DNA of 64,000 nt, from assembly GCF_009727955.1 (NCBI RefSeq), contig NZ_WOBR01000004.1, positions 371,702-435,701 of the forward strand. The letters are read 5' to 3'. Of this stretch, positions 29,701 to 38,520 are shown one piece after another (position 1 is the stretch's first letter; each line of letters opens with the position of its first letter). The stretch is from Aliivibrio fischeri (lineage in GTDB: Bacteria; Pseudomonadota; Gammaproteobacteria; Enterobacterales; Vibrionaceae). Made by a program: the position numbers and the translations under genes. The notes beneath the pieces were generated by a model. That model worked only from the letters and a program-made list of their open reading frames with translations. It had not been told where the DNA came from and did not search any database.

Positions 29701-32700
29701 TAGACACAAGTTTAGATGCAGTTAAATTACTTGGTGTTGGAGAAACGCTATCTGATACGTTCGAAGTAACAGTAACAGATTCATATGGTGAAACATCAAC
29801 AGAAACAATCACCGTAACTATTGATGGTTCAAATTTACCACCAGAAATAGCTCAAGATGATCAGATCGTCATGGAGTTAAAAGAAGACGAAAAAATAACG
29901 GATTCTAATACATTAGTTGTAACCGATCCTAACGGTGATGATGTCACTTTTGATGCCAAAACATTAACGGGTACTTACGGTGTATTTACGGTCGATGAGA
30001 ACGGTGTTTGGACATATGAACTTGATAACGATGCAGCACATATTCAAGGTTTACGTGAAGGTGAAGTAGTATCAGAAACTTTTACAGTGTTTGCTGTCGA
30101 TGAACATGGTGCGAAAACAGCTCAAGAAGTAACGATCAATATTACTGGTACTAATGATATACCTAAGATATCAGGAATGGATACAGCTTCTGTAGAAGAA
30201 GCAGATGGCAGTACAGCGTCAGGAAACTTTGTTACTTCCGATGTAGATGTTGGTGATAATGTAGTTGTCTCTCCTGGTGCACAAGGGAGTTATGGTTCAG
30301 TCAGCGTAGATAACAATACTGGCCGTTGGACTTATACGGTAGATGGAAATGATCCAGCGGTTAACAGTTTATCAAAAGGTGAAACGTTAACCGATACGAT
30401 CACTATTATTGCAACGGATGATGCAGGTGACACGGCAGAGATGACCATCACGATTACTATTAATGGTGAAAATGATGCTCCAGACCTTGTTGTGACTGTT
30501 CCTTCTGAGGTGACAGAAGATACCGCTCTTAATGCTGATGGTAATCTTGAGGTAACAGGTAATTGGGATGATGGTGATCCTGATACAGCGGATACCCATA
30601 TTTGGGAAGTACTAAGTGGCGATAGCTTGGGAACCTTAACTTTTGATCCTAACGGTGATTATAAATTAGTAATCGATAACTCAGCGTTAGAAATACAGCA
30701 GCTAGGCGTTGGTGAATCACTGGATTTAACCTATACCGTTAAAGTGACAGATGAACATGGTTTAAGTAGTACACAAGACATTACCTTTACAGTAAATGGT
30801 ACTAACGATGACCCTGAAGTTGTGGATACCAGTATTCTTTCTGTTGATGTAGAAGAAGATGGCATTGGAACTCAGACTCAGTCAGGGCAGCTAGATATTA
30901 CAGATATAGATTTAAATGATACAACGTTTGATTTCAGTGTCACTACATCACCTACAGATGCTTATGGTTCTGTAACCGTGGATGCTAACGGGAAGTGGAC
31001 TTACGTATTAAATAACGATAAAGCTCAAGAGATTGGTGATGAAACGATTACAGAAACGTTTACGATTCAAATTGATGATGGAAATGGTGGTGTAATTACA
31101 CAAGACGTTATCGTGAATATCACAGGTACCGATGATGACCCTATTATCGATACGACCATTCCACAAGTAACCGAAGGTACGGTAGTCGAAGACGGAACAC
31201 TAACAGCAACAGGTCAAGTTGCTTATGTGGATCCAGAAGGGGATGCGATTAATTATAATGTGATTAATTCTCCCTCTTCACCTTATGGTACGTTTACAGT
31301 TGATGCAAATGGCGTATGGACTTATGAGCTATTGAATGGTTTAGCCCAAGAAATTGGCGTTACTGGTGCTCAAGAAACCTATACCATTGAAGTAACGGAT
31401 CAAACTGGCGGAACAATACAACAAGTAATTACTATCAATATTACAGGTGAGAATGATAATCCTACGGTTGATGCATCAAGTATCATTATTGGAAGTGTTG
31501 AAGAAGATGGTACCGCTACCGCCAGTGGTCAATTAGATGTATCGGATGTGGATTTAACTGATACCAGTTTCACTTACACTGTTGTTTCAGGTCCAAATAC
31601 CGCAGCAACACCTGGAGATGTTACTGGATTATATGGCGAGCTAACTGTTGATGCTAATGGTGAGTGGAGTTATCTTCTGGATAACGATAAAGCTCAAGCT
31701 TTAGGTGATATTGTTGCAACTGAAATTTTTACAATTGAAGTTTCAGATGGTAATGGTGGAACAGTAACCCAAGATATTACGGTAAGCGTGACTGGGCATG
31801 ATGACCAGCCAATTATTGATGCAGGGGCAACTCAGGAAACGACAGGAACGGTTGTTGAAGATGGAGAGCTACATGCAGAAGGAACGATTACATATCTGGA
31901 TCCAGAAGGTACATTAATTGGCTATACTGTTTCAACAACATCAACACCTTTATATGGCACATTCATTGTTGATCCTGCAACAGGTAAATGGGAATACGAT
32001 TTAATTGATAGCTTAGCACAAGCAATTGGTGCTGATGGGGCACAAGAGTCTTTAGTTATTGATGTTACTGATGCGACAGGACAGGTAACACAGCAAGTCA
32101 TTACTATTGATATTACAGGTGAGAATGATGCTCCAGTTATTACTGGAACCACTACCGCTGATGTCAAAGAGGGCGTTGTTGAGACGGTTTCTGGTCAATT
32201 AAATGCAACCGATGCAGAGAGTGATCCGATAGGATGGCAAATCTCCTCATCATCTTCAGCTACAGGTGTTTATGGTACGTTAAGCATCAATGCTGCAGGG
32301 TTATGGACATATGTTCTTACTGAAAACAGTACCTTGGCATTAGCAACTGATACGACAGATGTTTTCACTGTTGAAGCATCAGATGGAAAAGGTGGCATTA
32401 CTCAACAAGTCATCACTGTTGCCGTAGCTGCTCCTAATGTGGTTCAAGGAGTTTCTGGCTCAGATATTTTAACTGGAACGACAAATGATGAATTGTTGTT
32501 TGGTAATCCACTAGATTTATCTGATGCGGGAACGGCTGATACATTCACATGGACAAATGCATCGATTGGTGGAGATTTAGCTCGCGATATCATTAAAGAT
32601 TTTGACGTAAATAGCGACAGAATTGATTTAACTGACATCGCTAATATCACCACTGTCTGGGATTCGGCAACGCTTGCTTCTCAAATACAAATTTCAGAAG

Positions 32701-33314
32701 TTGATGGTAGTACTGAAATTTATATCAATGAAGCAGGGAGCACGGTTCAAACCATTGTTGTCGATGATGTTACTCTAGATGAGTTAACTGGAGAATCAAC
32801 AGCATCAATGACTGATGAAGAGAAATTAACGTCACTTACGAATTCAGGACATTTAGTTGTGTCTGAAAGTTTTGGTAATGAAGCGAATAATACATTATAT
32901 GCTTCAGGCCAAAACGACATTCTAACCGGTGGTGGCGGTAATGATATCTTCTATTTTGCAGATGAAATTGCAGGCAGTTCAGCTTCACCAGCTCAAACAT
33001 CCATTGCTGACTTTGCTGTTGATGGGGTTGCAGCTAATAATGAAGCAGATATTCTTGATTTAGCTGAGTTATTGCCTGATTCAATTCAAGCTAACTCAAC
33101 CATGGATGATATGTTGCAACACATTAATGTGAATATTGATGATAGCAACTCGCAAACTGTATTATCTGTTACCGATGAATTAGGAAATCAAACAGACATC
33201 ACTCTAAAAGGTGTTGATAGTACAACACTAGGTATCAGTGATTTAGGCTCTATGAGTGATCAAGATATTTTAAGTACACTTTATAATGATTTTAATATGT
33301 TTAAAGTAGATTAA
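20715..33314 (+). CDS. Giant VCBS-repeat surface adhesin with LapG-cleavable retention module (LapA/LapV-like)
   Basis: A 4199-residue secreted adhesin. Residues 1-125 form a LapA-type retention module ending in DPTEILEATAAGE; T121-A122-A123-G124 is the di-alanine type LapG protease site. About 33 VCBS repeats of roughly 100 residues follow (recurring GTNDxPxISG, WTYxLDN, VxDGxGG), from about 190 to 3900. The end holds an RTX-like LTGGGGNDIFYF and a type I secretion target of the VCA0849 class. The protein would be held in the outer-membrane pore and released by LapG when c-di-GMP falls; V. fischeri LapV is the closest described model. No lapB/C/E or lapD/G gene is in the window. AGGTGG precedes the ATG. 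One repeat unit (215 aa) is triplicated, so length may vary between strains. Confidence 0.92.
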   Translation: MKETLIPSKVEVKTIEGDAYTLNKSGEPTKINVGQSISADEVLFTGYDAKVVVQINGKLVTIDKNCISCLDETKPEDPLQVKNVEGDIELDPTQSTDDVDIAAIQDAILDGEDPTEILEATAAGESGTSANNGFITIDYRYYSKIAETDFSTSNAFSNDKDKFIDMLISERNAEDIPNLPTDPDVAPHTPGFTVEDVNTEASGQLIVSNSTNNEVYTWTITGNTVSEFGSLSINSVTGEWEYILDNDALSVQSLSNGQIKTDVFEVTVTSSSGLSSVQEVTVIIVGTNDEPIISGISTAELTEGDVGDPDPTVSEVLTVEDIDVNDTHTWTILEGGSGVYGVLTINNGVWEYTLDNSRDATQALGQGDVVTETFTIEVDDGNGGTDQQEIVITINGTNDEPVISGTNSGRVVEDLIDSAEGQLIAVDADAGDSITWSVTDPSLGMFGSLTIDASGKWVYSIDNNLSATQALSNGEVQTETFEVVADDGNGGTVTHTVTVEVTGTNDLPEITDTSVTTGAVEHRTTESATGDLILEDVDALDTHTWTVEANSNDDLGTFSVDANGKWTFNLNTNSASVIALGVGETLDITYVVQVEDNHGGIDSQEVTITVTGSNDGPVISGTDTGTVVEDTVAEASGQLEATDADVNDTATWSVTDGAGVYGSLTVDATGKWTYVLDNTLTDTQAISNGEVKTETFEIVVDDGNGGTVTHAVTVEVTGTNDLPEITDTSVTTGAVEHRTTESATGDLILEDVDALDTHTWTVEANSNDDLGTFSVDANGKWTFNLNTNSASVIALGVGETLDITYVVQVEDNHGGIDSQEVTITVTGSNDGPVISGTDTGAVVEDTVAEASGQLEATDADVNDTATWSVTDGAGVYGSLTVDATGKWTYVLDNTLTDTQAISNGEVKTETFEIVVDDGNGGTVTHTVTVEVTGTNDLPEITDTSVTTGAVEHRTTESATGDLILEDVDALDTHTWTVEANSNDDLGTFSVDANGKWTFNLNTNSASVIALGVGETLEITYVVQVEDNHGGIDSQEVTITVTGSNDGPIISGTDTGAVVEDTVVEASGQLEATDADVNDTATWSVTDGAGVYGSLTVDATGKWTYVLDNTLTDTQAISNGEVKTETFEIVVDDGNGGTVTHMVTVEVTGTNDLPEITDTSVIAGAVTEETTLTTSGDLFVDDVDTLDSHSWTLLSSNNDPYGSITVSTNPDGSGKWEYTLNNTAAQVQALANGETHTVEYQVQVDDGQGGFTTETISIEITGTNDDPIVSGQSTGLVKEDTVTQSEAEGQLTVDDVDLIDVHSWSVDNNAGTYGSIVIDPATGLWTYSIDNSLPATQALTEGESVEDTFTVTVDDGQGGTDTIEIIITVVGTNGVPIIGGDTVGEVTEDVTLTTTGTLTATDEDATSSFNWNIVGSDTGTYGKFTLDASTGVWLYTLDNDAAQSLGAGDDPIKEYYTVELSDGAGGIITETIEITINGTNDKPELSGQALGSVKEDSIETTEGQLIVDDVDLTDTHTWSVEPATGKYGSIVVDSNGKWTYTIDNSLDVTQQLAEGESGEDRFIVTVDDGQGGTEQKEIVISLEGTNDLPSVVDSNDTGTVTEDGVQTISDTLSVEDVDLTDTHNWFVIGADESKLGNFSIDATTGEWTYVLKNDEAQLLAKDETVVESFVVVVGDGNNGYAQHTIEVTIVGTNDRPEITGRTTGTAVEDIIPTATGALTAVDVDFTDTHTWLVDGGGVGKYGTMTVDANGNWVYALDPSNPDTQALAENQQEFETFTIAVDDGNGGQNAIVITVEILGTNDVPIIGGKTSQTIIEDDKASVSGQLTDGDVDITDTHTWTLLTDPQGLYGSISLDEHGKWTYTIDNSSPLTQGLLEGQTEKEKFIIQVEDQYGAIDTVEVTVKVKGTNDVPELSGDLSGVVEEDSAITMVNGLLEPDDKDIGDTYTWTLDSKTGSYGTLTLTADGRWVYNLDNNKASVQSLSEGERVQDVFTVTVTDSFGASTSKEIVIDIVGDNDQPSISGATTGSTIEGTPGKDVATGELTAVDIDTLDTHTWSVVTPDGVYGSLVVDPNTGMWTYQLDNSRPATIGISSGQIVQDKFVVQVDDGQGGTSQIEVVIDIAGTNSAPGIIGDTTGEIKEDAVVNVIDGDLNSGDLDTQDTLTWEIVGSTGQYGQFTLDQNGHWTYTLDNSNNTVNGLKEGAELVDTITVKVTDSFGEVSEKEVEITIEGTNDAPTMSGALTGTVVEDTTTTIEGQLNSGDPDVGDIHAWNLVDGVGQYGALTMNANGRWTYTLMNSLAAVQALGPSDTLTEIFTVIVTDSQGESVQKDITITIEGTNDLPEVTGGTTGEYIEDVSPDVVTGQLIATDVDAGDTTTFEVRTYVGNYGTFYLEADGSWRYEINKDSAAIQSLNEGEMISETFTAVVHDSNGGFTNEQIDFTITGTNDRPVVSGDNAATVIEDAQDFLPPGETFNGQFTKVTGNVVADDIDLGDEVVSWQVINGSGVYGIFTIDENGQWTYLLDNTDPDTNALNFGDVRTEVFQITATDKHGGISEPFEVTITVEGNTDPDGGGGGSYDEVIDIDSVEEGVDGDGNAIGGGSSGTIDLPSGCEITSVDGTSSVDGGLFGSLTVDNDGNWVYDVADDKSYVDSLCEGQEVTEKWVVTVQVSCVEPDGTIVTKTEKVLVNVTITGSNDVPVIVADTPTGELGEVVEDDILEVSGQLEVVDPDSCDTHTWYLVDVDGNKIGTLDPSGENIIIQGVYGELTLNQSTGEWTYKLDNDSEIVQALTPDQIEKEYVRVVVEDDKGAVSSDSTININIIGVADDAPAVAVIEEIEFKEDGSPLTQTGVLDDVAGLTPELTWNLVTGDGTYGHLTLDNNGNWTYVLDNDSLAVQQLNEGELVTDTFSVTVVDKFGKTVVDENGDPLEMIFKVDVTGTNDAPEISGQLTGTISNIDSDGRISGNLNDGDVDTGDTHTWSVADNQGDYGRLMLVNGKWTYTLDTSLDAVKLLGVGETLSDTFEVTVTDSYGETSTETITVTIDGSNLPPEIAQDDQIVMELKEDEKITDSNTLVVTDPNGDDVTFDAKTLTGTYGVFTVDENGVWTYELDNDAAHIQGLREGEVVSETFTVFAVDEHGAKTAQEVTINITGTNDIPKISGMDTASVEEADGSTASGNFVTSDVDVGDNVVVSPGAQGSYGSVSVDNNTGRWTYTVDGNDPAVNSLSKGETLTDTITIIATDDAGDTAEMTITITINGENDAPDLVVTVPSEVTEDTALNADGNLEVTGNWDDGDPDTADTHIWEVLSGDSLGTLTFDPNGDYKLVIDNSALEIQQLGVGESLDLTYTVKVTDEHGLSSTQDITFTVNGTNDDPEVVDTSILSVDVEEDGIGTQTQSGQLDITDIDLNDTTFDFSVTTSPTDAYGSVTVDANGKWTYVLNNDKAQEIGDETITETFTIQIDDGNGGVITQDVIVNITGTDDDPIIDTTIPQVTEGTVVEDGTLTATGQVAYVDPEGDAINYNVINSPSSPYGTFTVDANGVWTYELLNGLAQEIGVTGAQETYTIEVTDQTGGTIQQVITINITGENDNPTVDASSIIIGSVEEDGTATASGQLDVSDVDLTDTSFTYTVVSGPNTAATPGDVTGLYGELTVDANGEWSYLLDNDKAQALGDIVATEIFTIEVSDGNGGTVTQDITVSVTGHDDQPIIDAGATQETTGTVVEDGELHAEGTITYLDPEGTLIGYTVSTTSTPLYGTFIVDPATGKWEYDLIDSLAQAIGADGAQESLVIDVTDATGQVTQQVITIDITGENDAPVITGTTTADVKEGVVETVSGQLNATDAESDPIGWQISSSSSATGVYGTLSINAAGLWTYVLTENSTLALATDTTDVFTVEASDGKGGITQQVITVAVAAPNVVQGVSGSDILTGTTNDELLFGNPLDLSDAGTADTFTWTNASIGGDLARDIIKDFDVNSDRIDLTDIANITTVWDSATLASQIQISEVDGSTEIYINEAGSTVQTIVVDDVTLDELTGESTASMTDEEKLTSLTNSGHLVVSESFGNEANNTLYASGQNDILTGGGGNDIFYFADEIAGSSASPAQTSIADFAVDGVAANNEADILDLAELLPDSIQANSTMDDMLQHINVNIDDSNSQTVLSVTDELGNQTDITLKGVDSTTLGISDLGSMSDQDILSTLYNDFNMFKVD
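22231..24165 (+). repeat. Three tandem 645-bp coding repeats in the adhesin gene
   Basis: The marker ATCTTCCAGA followed by GACACATCGG recurs at 22231, 22876 and 23521, and its start again at 24166, each exactly 645 bp (215 codons) apart. The copies are nearly identical at DNA level. Each unit encodes a pair of VCBS repeats. The exact period and near identity point to recent duplication or gene conversion. Confidence 0.9.
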
Positions 33315-33331
33315 TCACTTCTGAAGTAGTG

Positions 33332-33368
33332 AAAAAAGGCGAGAAGGATCATCCTTCTCGCCTTTTTT
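33332..33368. terminator. Strong bidirectional terminator after the adhesin gene
   Basis: An 18-bp perfect inverted repeat (AAAAAAGGCGAGAAGGAT with its complement) separated by a single base at 33350. It serves the adhesin gene (+) and rlmI (-). Confidence 0.92.
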
Positions 33369-33416
33369 ATTAATTTTTCATTTGATTATTGAGTAGCTTG
33401 CTGGCTAATGTGAGTG

Positions 33417-34607
33417 TTATACAACTCGACAAGCAAAACCTTTAAGGTAGAAACCCTCAGGGTAAGCAGAATCTAAAGGGTGATCCGCTGCTTGTTCAAA
33501 GCGCTCAATAAACTGAACAGTACGATGAGCATCTAGTGCTGCATCAGCAACGATTTTTTGGAATAAACCCGCATCCATTAAACCAGAACATGAATAAGTT
33601 AATAACGTGCCGCCTGGATTTAGGATTTGCATTGCTAACATGTTAATGTCTTTATAACCACGACATGCACCCGTTAGCTGATTTTTAGATTCAGCAAATT
33701 TAGGTGGATCCATAATAACAACATCAAATTTAGTGCCATTATCACGGTATTCACGCAATAACTTAAATACGTCAGCATTTAAGAATTCAGCTTTAGATAA
33801 ATCAAACTTGTTGATCTCAGCATTGTACTTCGCTGTGTCCAAAGCAAGTTGAGATACGTCAGCATTGATAACGTGTTTAGCGCCACCTTTTAGAGCGTAT
33901 AAACCAAAACCACCAGTGTAAGAGAAACAGTTTAGAACGGATTTATCTTTTACATATTTACAAGCGCGTTCACGGCTATCACGTTGATCAAGATAGAAAC
34001 CTGTTTTATGGCCATTGACGATATCAACGCTAATTTTTACGCCATTTTCTTCAATAACCACTGATTCTGGTGGCTCTTCACCATGTAGAACGCCAGTACG
34101 TTGTTTTAGACCTTCTTTTTTACGAACTGACACATCTGAGCGCTCGTAAATATTGCAGTCTGGATAGCATTCAACTAATGCTTCAACTAATAGATCTTTT
34201 GTTGCTTCTGCGCCAGCACTGAGTAATTGGCACACAAAGTAATCTTGGTAACGATCAATTGTGATGCCCGGTAAGCCATCTGATTCAGCAGCAATTAAAC
34301 GATAACCAGTTAAACCATCACGCTCAGCTAATACATCACGTAATGCTTGAGCTTGATTTAATTTACGAACAAAGAAGCCTTTATCAATCGCTTCGTTTTT
34401 ATCAAAAGTCCAAACGCGAGCACGGATCTGAGACTGTGGAGAAAACGCACCACGAGCAAGCCATTCGCCGTTGTTTGCATAAATCTCAACTGTTTCACCT
34501 AGTTCTGCTTTACCATCGATACGGTCAATACCGCGAGAGAAGATCCAAGGGTGACGACGACGCAATGCTTTATCACGTCCTTTTGCTAAATAAATTGAAA
34601 CAGTCAT
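33417..34607 (-). CDS. rlmI: 23S rRNA m5C1962 methyltransferase
   Basis: A 396-residue enzyme, the same length as E. coli RlmI. An N-terminal PUA domain (about 1-75, [18 protein letters not shown]) is followed by a central EEHEA-like domain ([19 protein letters not shown]) and a SAM methyltransferase domain with [25 protein letters not shown] and the TYSCSGLM segment that carries the catalytic cysteine. It methylates C1962 of 23S rRNA. In E. coli rlmI, acyP (yccX) and tusE (yccK) are neighbours; here two chemoreceptor genes lie between rlmI and acyP. Confidence 0.95.
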   Translation of the reverse strand: MTVSIYLAKGRDKALRRRHPWIFSRGIDRIDGKAELGETVEIYANNGEWLARGAFSPQSQIRARVWTFDKNEAIDKGFFVRKLNQAQALRDVLAERDGLTGYRLIAAESDGLPGITIDRYQDYFVCQLLSAGAEATKDLLVEALVECYPDCNIYERSDVSVRKKEGLKQRTGVLHGEEPPESVVIEENGVKISVDIVNGHKTGFYLDQRDSRERACKYVKDKSVLNCFSYTGGFGLYALKGGAKHVINADVSQLALDTAKYNAEINKFDLSKAEFLNADVFKLLREYRDNGTKFDVVIMDPPKFAESKNQLTGACRGYKDINMLAMQILNPGGTLLTYSCSGLMDAGLFQKIVADAALDAHRTVQFIERFEQAADHPLDSAYPEGFYLKGFACRVV

Positions 34608-34722
34608 ATTGATGCTCTGTTGATAAAAAGTGAGCCGATATTCTCTGTGATGCGTGTCATAAAAGCAATGAATAAAACGATTTATATAGCTAGGAAAGGG
34701 AAATAGAAGAGAAAATTAAATA

Positions 34723-34753
34723 AGCCATGGAAAGCTTCAAACTTTCCATGGCT
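34723..34753 (-). terminator. Terminator of the first chemoreceptor gene
   Basis: AGCCATGGAAAG and CTTTCCATGGCT form a perfect 12-bp stem with a 7-base loop; on the minus strand it leads into TTATTTAATTTTC. Confidence 0.75.
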
Positions 34754-34769
34754 CGATTGGGGAATGATT

Positions 34770-36731
34770 TTATTTAATTTTAAACAGCTCAAGTTGTGAG
34801 CGTTGTTGCTCTGCTAACTCAGATAAGAAGTTTGACGCTTTGCTTGATTCTTCAATACCAGTTACGTTTTGATTAATGATCTCTTTAATGCCAATAACCG
34901 TTCCTGTGATTTCTTCAACCGCATTTGATTGTTGTAGTGCCGCTGAAGCCATTTCAGTTGAGCTACCGTAAATTGATTGAATTGCAGTATTGATATTCGC
35001 TAAGTGATCGTAAGATTGAATTGATGTTTCACGAGTTAAGGTAATGGTATCTAAACAACCATCTACTTTTTCTGTCGCATCTAATGAATAAGATTGCAGT
35101 TCAGAAATGATCTTCTTAATGTGAACCGTTGATTGTTGTGTTTTCCCTGCAAGGTTACGAACTTCATCGGCAACAACTGCAAAACCTCGTCCCATTTCAC
35201 CAGCACGGGCAGCTTCAATTGCCGCATTAAGCGCCAGTAAGTTAGTTTGTTCTGAGATGTTATTAATAACTGTTGCGACTTCTTCAATGCTTATACAGTG
35301 AGTACGTAGGTTCTCAACAACCGCTGCAGTTTCACTTAATTGAGTGGTTAAGTCGTCTGCACGCGTTTTATTTTGCTCCGCAATTTCTTGACCTAATTCA
35401 CACAGAGTTGCCGCTTCTGTTGCTTGTAACTCCGTATTTTTCGCCGAATCAGCCACTAAATTTGAAGAGGCTGACAGTTCAGTTACCGCTGCAGCAATTT
35501 GTTCAATTTGTGCACTTTGTTCTTCTGCGTTACTTGAGCTTTGTGTCATTACACACGCGAGTTCAGTCGAAGAAGAAGCAACATCATTACTTTGTTCCCT
35601 GACAGAGCCAACCATATTAGCCATGTTCTTAATTGAAGCATCTAGATTTGTAGCAAGCACCGCAAGCTCGTTTGTGCCAGATAAATTAGTTAATGTCGTT
35701 AAATTTTGTTTAGCCATTGCTGCAATTGTTTTTGAAATAGCGGCTAAGACATTATTAATATTACGAGCAAGTAGTAGGGCGATAAAAGTAGAAAGCACTG
35801 CTGCACCAAGCCATGACCAAATTTGAGTATTTTCTACATTTTGGCTAGCATTTAGAGAGCGCTGATTTAGTGTTTGAGTGAATTCAACTTGGCGTGTATT
35901 TACAGTTGAAATCACATTCGTAATATCTTCAACCATCTTTACACGTAATTTAGATTGTTCAGTATTTGCTTGTAAAGATCGAATACTTTCGTGATAAAGA
36001 GATAAATATGAAGCGAACACATTATCAGTAAAGTATTTAACCTCAGGATATTTATTGTATTTATTTAAGAAAGATGTAATTGAAGCTAGGTATTTTTCTG
36101 CAGTTTTTTGTTCACTTAAATCTCTTCCACTTACCATTCGGTTTAAACTGTCATAAAAACGTTCAACGTTAGTGGTGAAAGTAATACGCTCTTTTTCCCA
36201 TTCAGACTCTGAACCGTTATATATCGAATCAATAAAAGTTAGCATTTCCACCATAGGTTGCCAAAAAATCGGAGTGGCAATTTGAGCATCATATAACTCA
36301 GTTAATATTTTTACTGAAGTATTAATACTTTTTTCGTAATCTATTAAGATCTTTTGTAGATTATCTATATCGTTTTTTCCAGCATCACTTAAGACTTTTG
36401 AAGTAAGAATATTCTCCTTCATATGAGTGTTTGTCAAAGCAAATGCTTTTTGTAATTCTTTCTCTTGTTCTAGCATTGCCTGTCCGCTTTCAGACATGGT
36501 ATCTCGATTTTTTACTCGAAGTTCTTGCCAGTTAAAGCGTAATTGCATAATTTCAGAACCAAATTGAGCTCGTTCTGCTGTCTGAATAATATTGTTTTCT
36601 ACTTCATTATTACGACCATCTATTAAAAAAGCGACGACGGCGAATAAAAAAAGTGAAGTAAAAACTGGGGCAAGCAATAGTGCAAGTAAAGGTTTATTTA
36701 ACGAAAGTTTAAATATAAAGGAGTGATTCAT
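34770..36731 (-). CDS. Methyl-accepting chemotaxis protein with large helical sensor
   Basis: A 653-residue chemoreceptor. Membrane helix 1 lies at about 15-38 and helix 2 near 310-330; between them is a roughly 270-residue, mostly helical periplasmic domain. A cytoplasmic signalling domain follows, with the conserved hairpin tip [20 protein letters not shown]...[15 protein letters not shown]. The sensor resembles helical bundle ligand-binding domains; no ligand can be named. ATG at 36731 is chosen over 36758 because AGGAGAG lies immediately upstream. The promoter region has two AAGTG-type inverted repeats. It belongs to a tandem pair with the receptor at 37031. Confidence 0.9.
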   Translation of the reverse strand: MNHSFIFKLSLNKPLLALLLAPVFTSLFLFAVVAFLIDGRNNEVENNIIQTAERAQFGSEIMQLRFNWQELRVKNRDTMSESGQAMLEQEKELQKAFALTNTHMKENILTSKVLSDAGKNDIDNLQKILIDYEKSINTSVKILTELYDAQIATPIFWQPMVEMLTFIDSIYNGSESEWEKERITFTTNVERFYDSLNRMVSGRDLSEQKTAEKYLASITSFLNKYNKYPEVKYFTDNVFASYLSLYHESIRSLQANTEQSKLRVKMVEDITNVISTVNTRQVEFTQTLNQRSLNASQNVENTQIWSWLGAAVLSTFIALLLARNINNVLAAISKTIAAMAKQNLTTLTNLSGTNELAVLATNLDASIKNMANMVGSVREQSNDVASSSTELACVMTQSSSNAEEQSAQIEQIAAAVTELSASSNLVADSAKNTELQATEAATLCELGQEIAEQNKTRADDLTTQLSETAAVVENLRTHCISIEEVATVINNISEQTNLLALNAAIEAARAGEMGRGFAVVADEVRNLAGKTQQSTVHIKKIISELQSYSLDATEKVDGCLDTITLTRETSIQSYDHLANINTAIQSIYGSSTEMASAALQQSNAVEEITGTVIGIKEIINQNVTGIEESSKASNFLSELAEQQRSQLELFKIK

Positions 36732-36755
36732 GTTTGCTCTCCTGAATATATATTC

Positions 36756-36774
36756 CACTTATTATATATAAGTG
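36756..36774 (-). promoter_or_regulatory. CACTTA-N7-TAAGTG palindrome over the chemoreceptor promoter
   Basis: A perfect 6+6 inverted repeat encloses a TATAAT-like -10 element on the minus strand (complement of 36761-36766), 25 bp before the chemoreceptor start. A protein bound here would cover the promoter; the binding protein is unknown. Confidence 0.45.
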
Positions 36775-36812
36775 ATATATATCCAAAAATAATGTTATTT
36801 TGTTATTTAAAT

Positions 36813-36836
36813 AAGTGCTTTTATGTCAAAGCACTT
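36813..36836. repeat. AAGTGCTTT-N6-AAAGCACTT hairpin
   Basis: A perfect 9+9 inverted repeat, 40 bp upstream of the CACTTA palindrome and sharing its AAGTG core. No T run follows, so it may be an operator rather than a terminator. The rest of 36840-37030 is AT-rich with no recognisable gene. Confidence 0.5.
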
Positions 36837-37030
36837 GAGAGCGGAATTTATAGTAAAATAAAAATAGGAAGTGTGATGTATTTATCATTAAGCAAACGTT
36901 TACAATTTGCATAATGATAAAAATGTTACTTATTGTAAATAAGCGTCAAACGAATGTTGACACATATATTTAAATGGAAGGAATAAAAGCCATCTATAAA
37001 TAAAAAATATAAATGGCTTAAATTTATTAA

Positions 37031-38434
37031 CTATGCTTTTAGGCCATTTAATAGTAATTCTAAATCTTGGCCTTTTACTCTTAATTGTTCTATATTCAAT
37101 TCAGAATCTTTGATCATCTGATGAACTTGATTTGACTGAGTACGAACATCTTCAACGGTTGAAGCGATACTTGCTGCTACTTCACCTTGTTGAGTGGCTG
37201 CAGTGGCAATTTCGTTATTACTTTGAGCGATCGTATTGTTGCGCTCAGCAATGTTTGAAATATCACTGTGCACCTTATGCATTAATTCTTGACCAGTTTC
37301 AGCATTAGTCACCGTGTTCGACGTTAATGTTAATAACGACTTACTGTTATTTTGCAATGCTTCAATCATGGTCTGAATCTCAACCGTTGCTTGCTGAGTT
37401 CGGCTTGCTAATGTGCGAACTTCGTCGGCAACCACTGCGAATCCACGACCTTGCTCACCAGCTCGTGCTGCTTCAATTGCAGCATTTAGTGCTAATAAAT
37501 TCGTTTGTTCCGAAATGGCATTGATAGTAGTGACCACTTCATCAATTTTTGCAGCATCTGAATCTAACTCTTGTACCGCATTTGCCGCTTGGTTAATTTC
37601 TTGAGCTAAAGCTTGAATAGAGCTAACAGCAGAATCAACTTGTGATTGTCCTAGGCGTGCAGACTCCATCGCATCCGTTGATTGAGAAGAGGCTTCATGT
37701 GTATAGCTTGCTACCTCTTGAATAGATGTCGCCATCTCTTCTGCTGCGCTAGATAAAAGATCAAGTTGAGCTAATTGCTTGTCAGAAGCATCTGAGCTTT
37801 TATAACTGTTCTGGCTTAATTCAGAACTCATTTGTTGGATTAGTGCTACCGATTCTTGCATTGCTAATACTAGCTGTTGCTCACGCTCTGCCAGTTTATC
37901 AATGGTCATAGCAATGGTGCTAAATTCGTCTCTTACTGGGAAGAAGTTTAGACGTTGCGTAAGATCACCAGACTCAAGTGTTTCTAACGCTTTATTCATC
38001 GTGAACATCGCACCACCGATGAATGTCATAATGTAATAAACACCAATCGCCATTACCAATAAAATGCCTATGATTAATGATAATTGTAGGCTTGATAATG
38101 TAGACCATAGGGTTACATCAGAATTTGCATTTATGCTGTAGTTTCCAGAAGCAACATAAGCGGTATGCTCACCAGTACCAACAGTAAATTCCGCTGATTG
38201 AGAAAGTAGGGTAATTGCATCTTGGCGAGATACATTTTGTTGATCTAACATAGAAGCAACAAACTGGACTTCATGCTCCAATGTTTCAGACATCATATTG
38301 TCAGCAGCTGAGTCCATGATAAACATCAGGCTGAAAAGTGCCAAAGCAGGAAGCAAGAAGAGTAAATAAAATTTTTCTTGGATCTTGAAGTGAATAAGAT
38401 ATTTGTCAATCCAACGAAATGCCGTTTCTTTCAT
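37031..38434 (-). CDS. Methyl-accepting chemotaxis protein with short periplasmic part
   Basis: A 467-residue chemoreceptor. Two membrane helices (about 22-42 and 118-140) flank a short periplasmic segment of roughly 75 residues, followed by a HAMP domain ([26 protein letters not shown]) and a signalling domain with [19 protein letters not shown]...[15 protein letters not shown]. The small sensor suggests it either detects a small signal or senses through its membrane part. No Shine-Dalgarno-defined alternative start is better. It lies between rlmI and acyP, an unusual place for receptors. The receptor at 34770 is a neighbour but has its own upstream region. Confidence 0.9.
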   Translation of the reverse strand: MKETAFRWIDKYLIHFKIQEKFYLLFLLPALALFSLMFIMDSAADNMMSETLEHEVQFVASMLDQQNVSRQDAITLLSQSAEFTVGTGEHTAYVASGNYSINANSDVTLWSTLSSLQLSLIIGILLVMAIGVYYIMTFIGGAMFTMNKALETLESGDLTQRLNFFPVRDEFSTIAMTIDKLAEREQQLVLAMQESVALIQQMSSELSQNSYKSSDASDKQLAQLDLLSSAAEEMATSIQEVASYTHEASSQSTDAMESARLGQSQVDSAVSSIQALAQEINQAANAVQELDSDAAKIDEVVTTINAISEQTNLLALNAAIEAARAGEQGRGFAVVADEVRTLASRTQQATVEIQTMIEALQNNSKSLLTLTSNTVTNAETGQELMHKVHSDISNIAERNNTIAQSNNEIATAATQQGEVAASIASTVEDVRTQSNQVHQMIKDSELNIEQLRVKGQDLELLLNGLKA

Positions 38435-38520
38435 AATAAATCCGTATATATGATGAGGAGCGAAGGATAATATCTCATGATTAAGAAATCCTTATTATAA
38501 TCGACACTTATAGGTGAAGC

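Noticed and set aside
22066..32653. Short frames on both strands within the giant adhesin gene
   Set aside because: They follow the repetitive codons of the VCBS repeats, have no ribosome sites and no domain; they are shadows of the main frame.
36987..37021. Terminator of the second chemoreceptor gene
   Set aside because: A GCCAT/ATGGC stem with an AT-rich interior exists but is short and interrupted.
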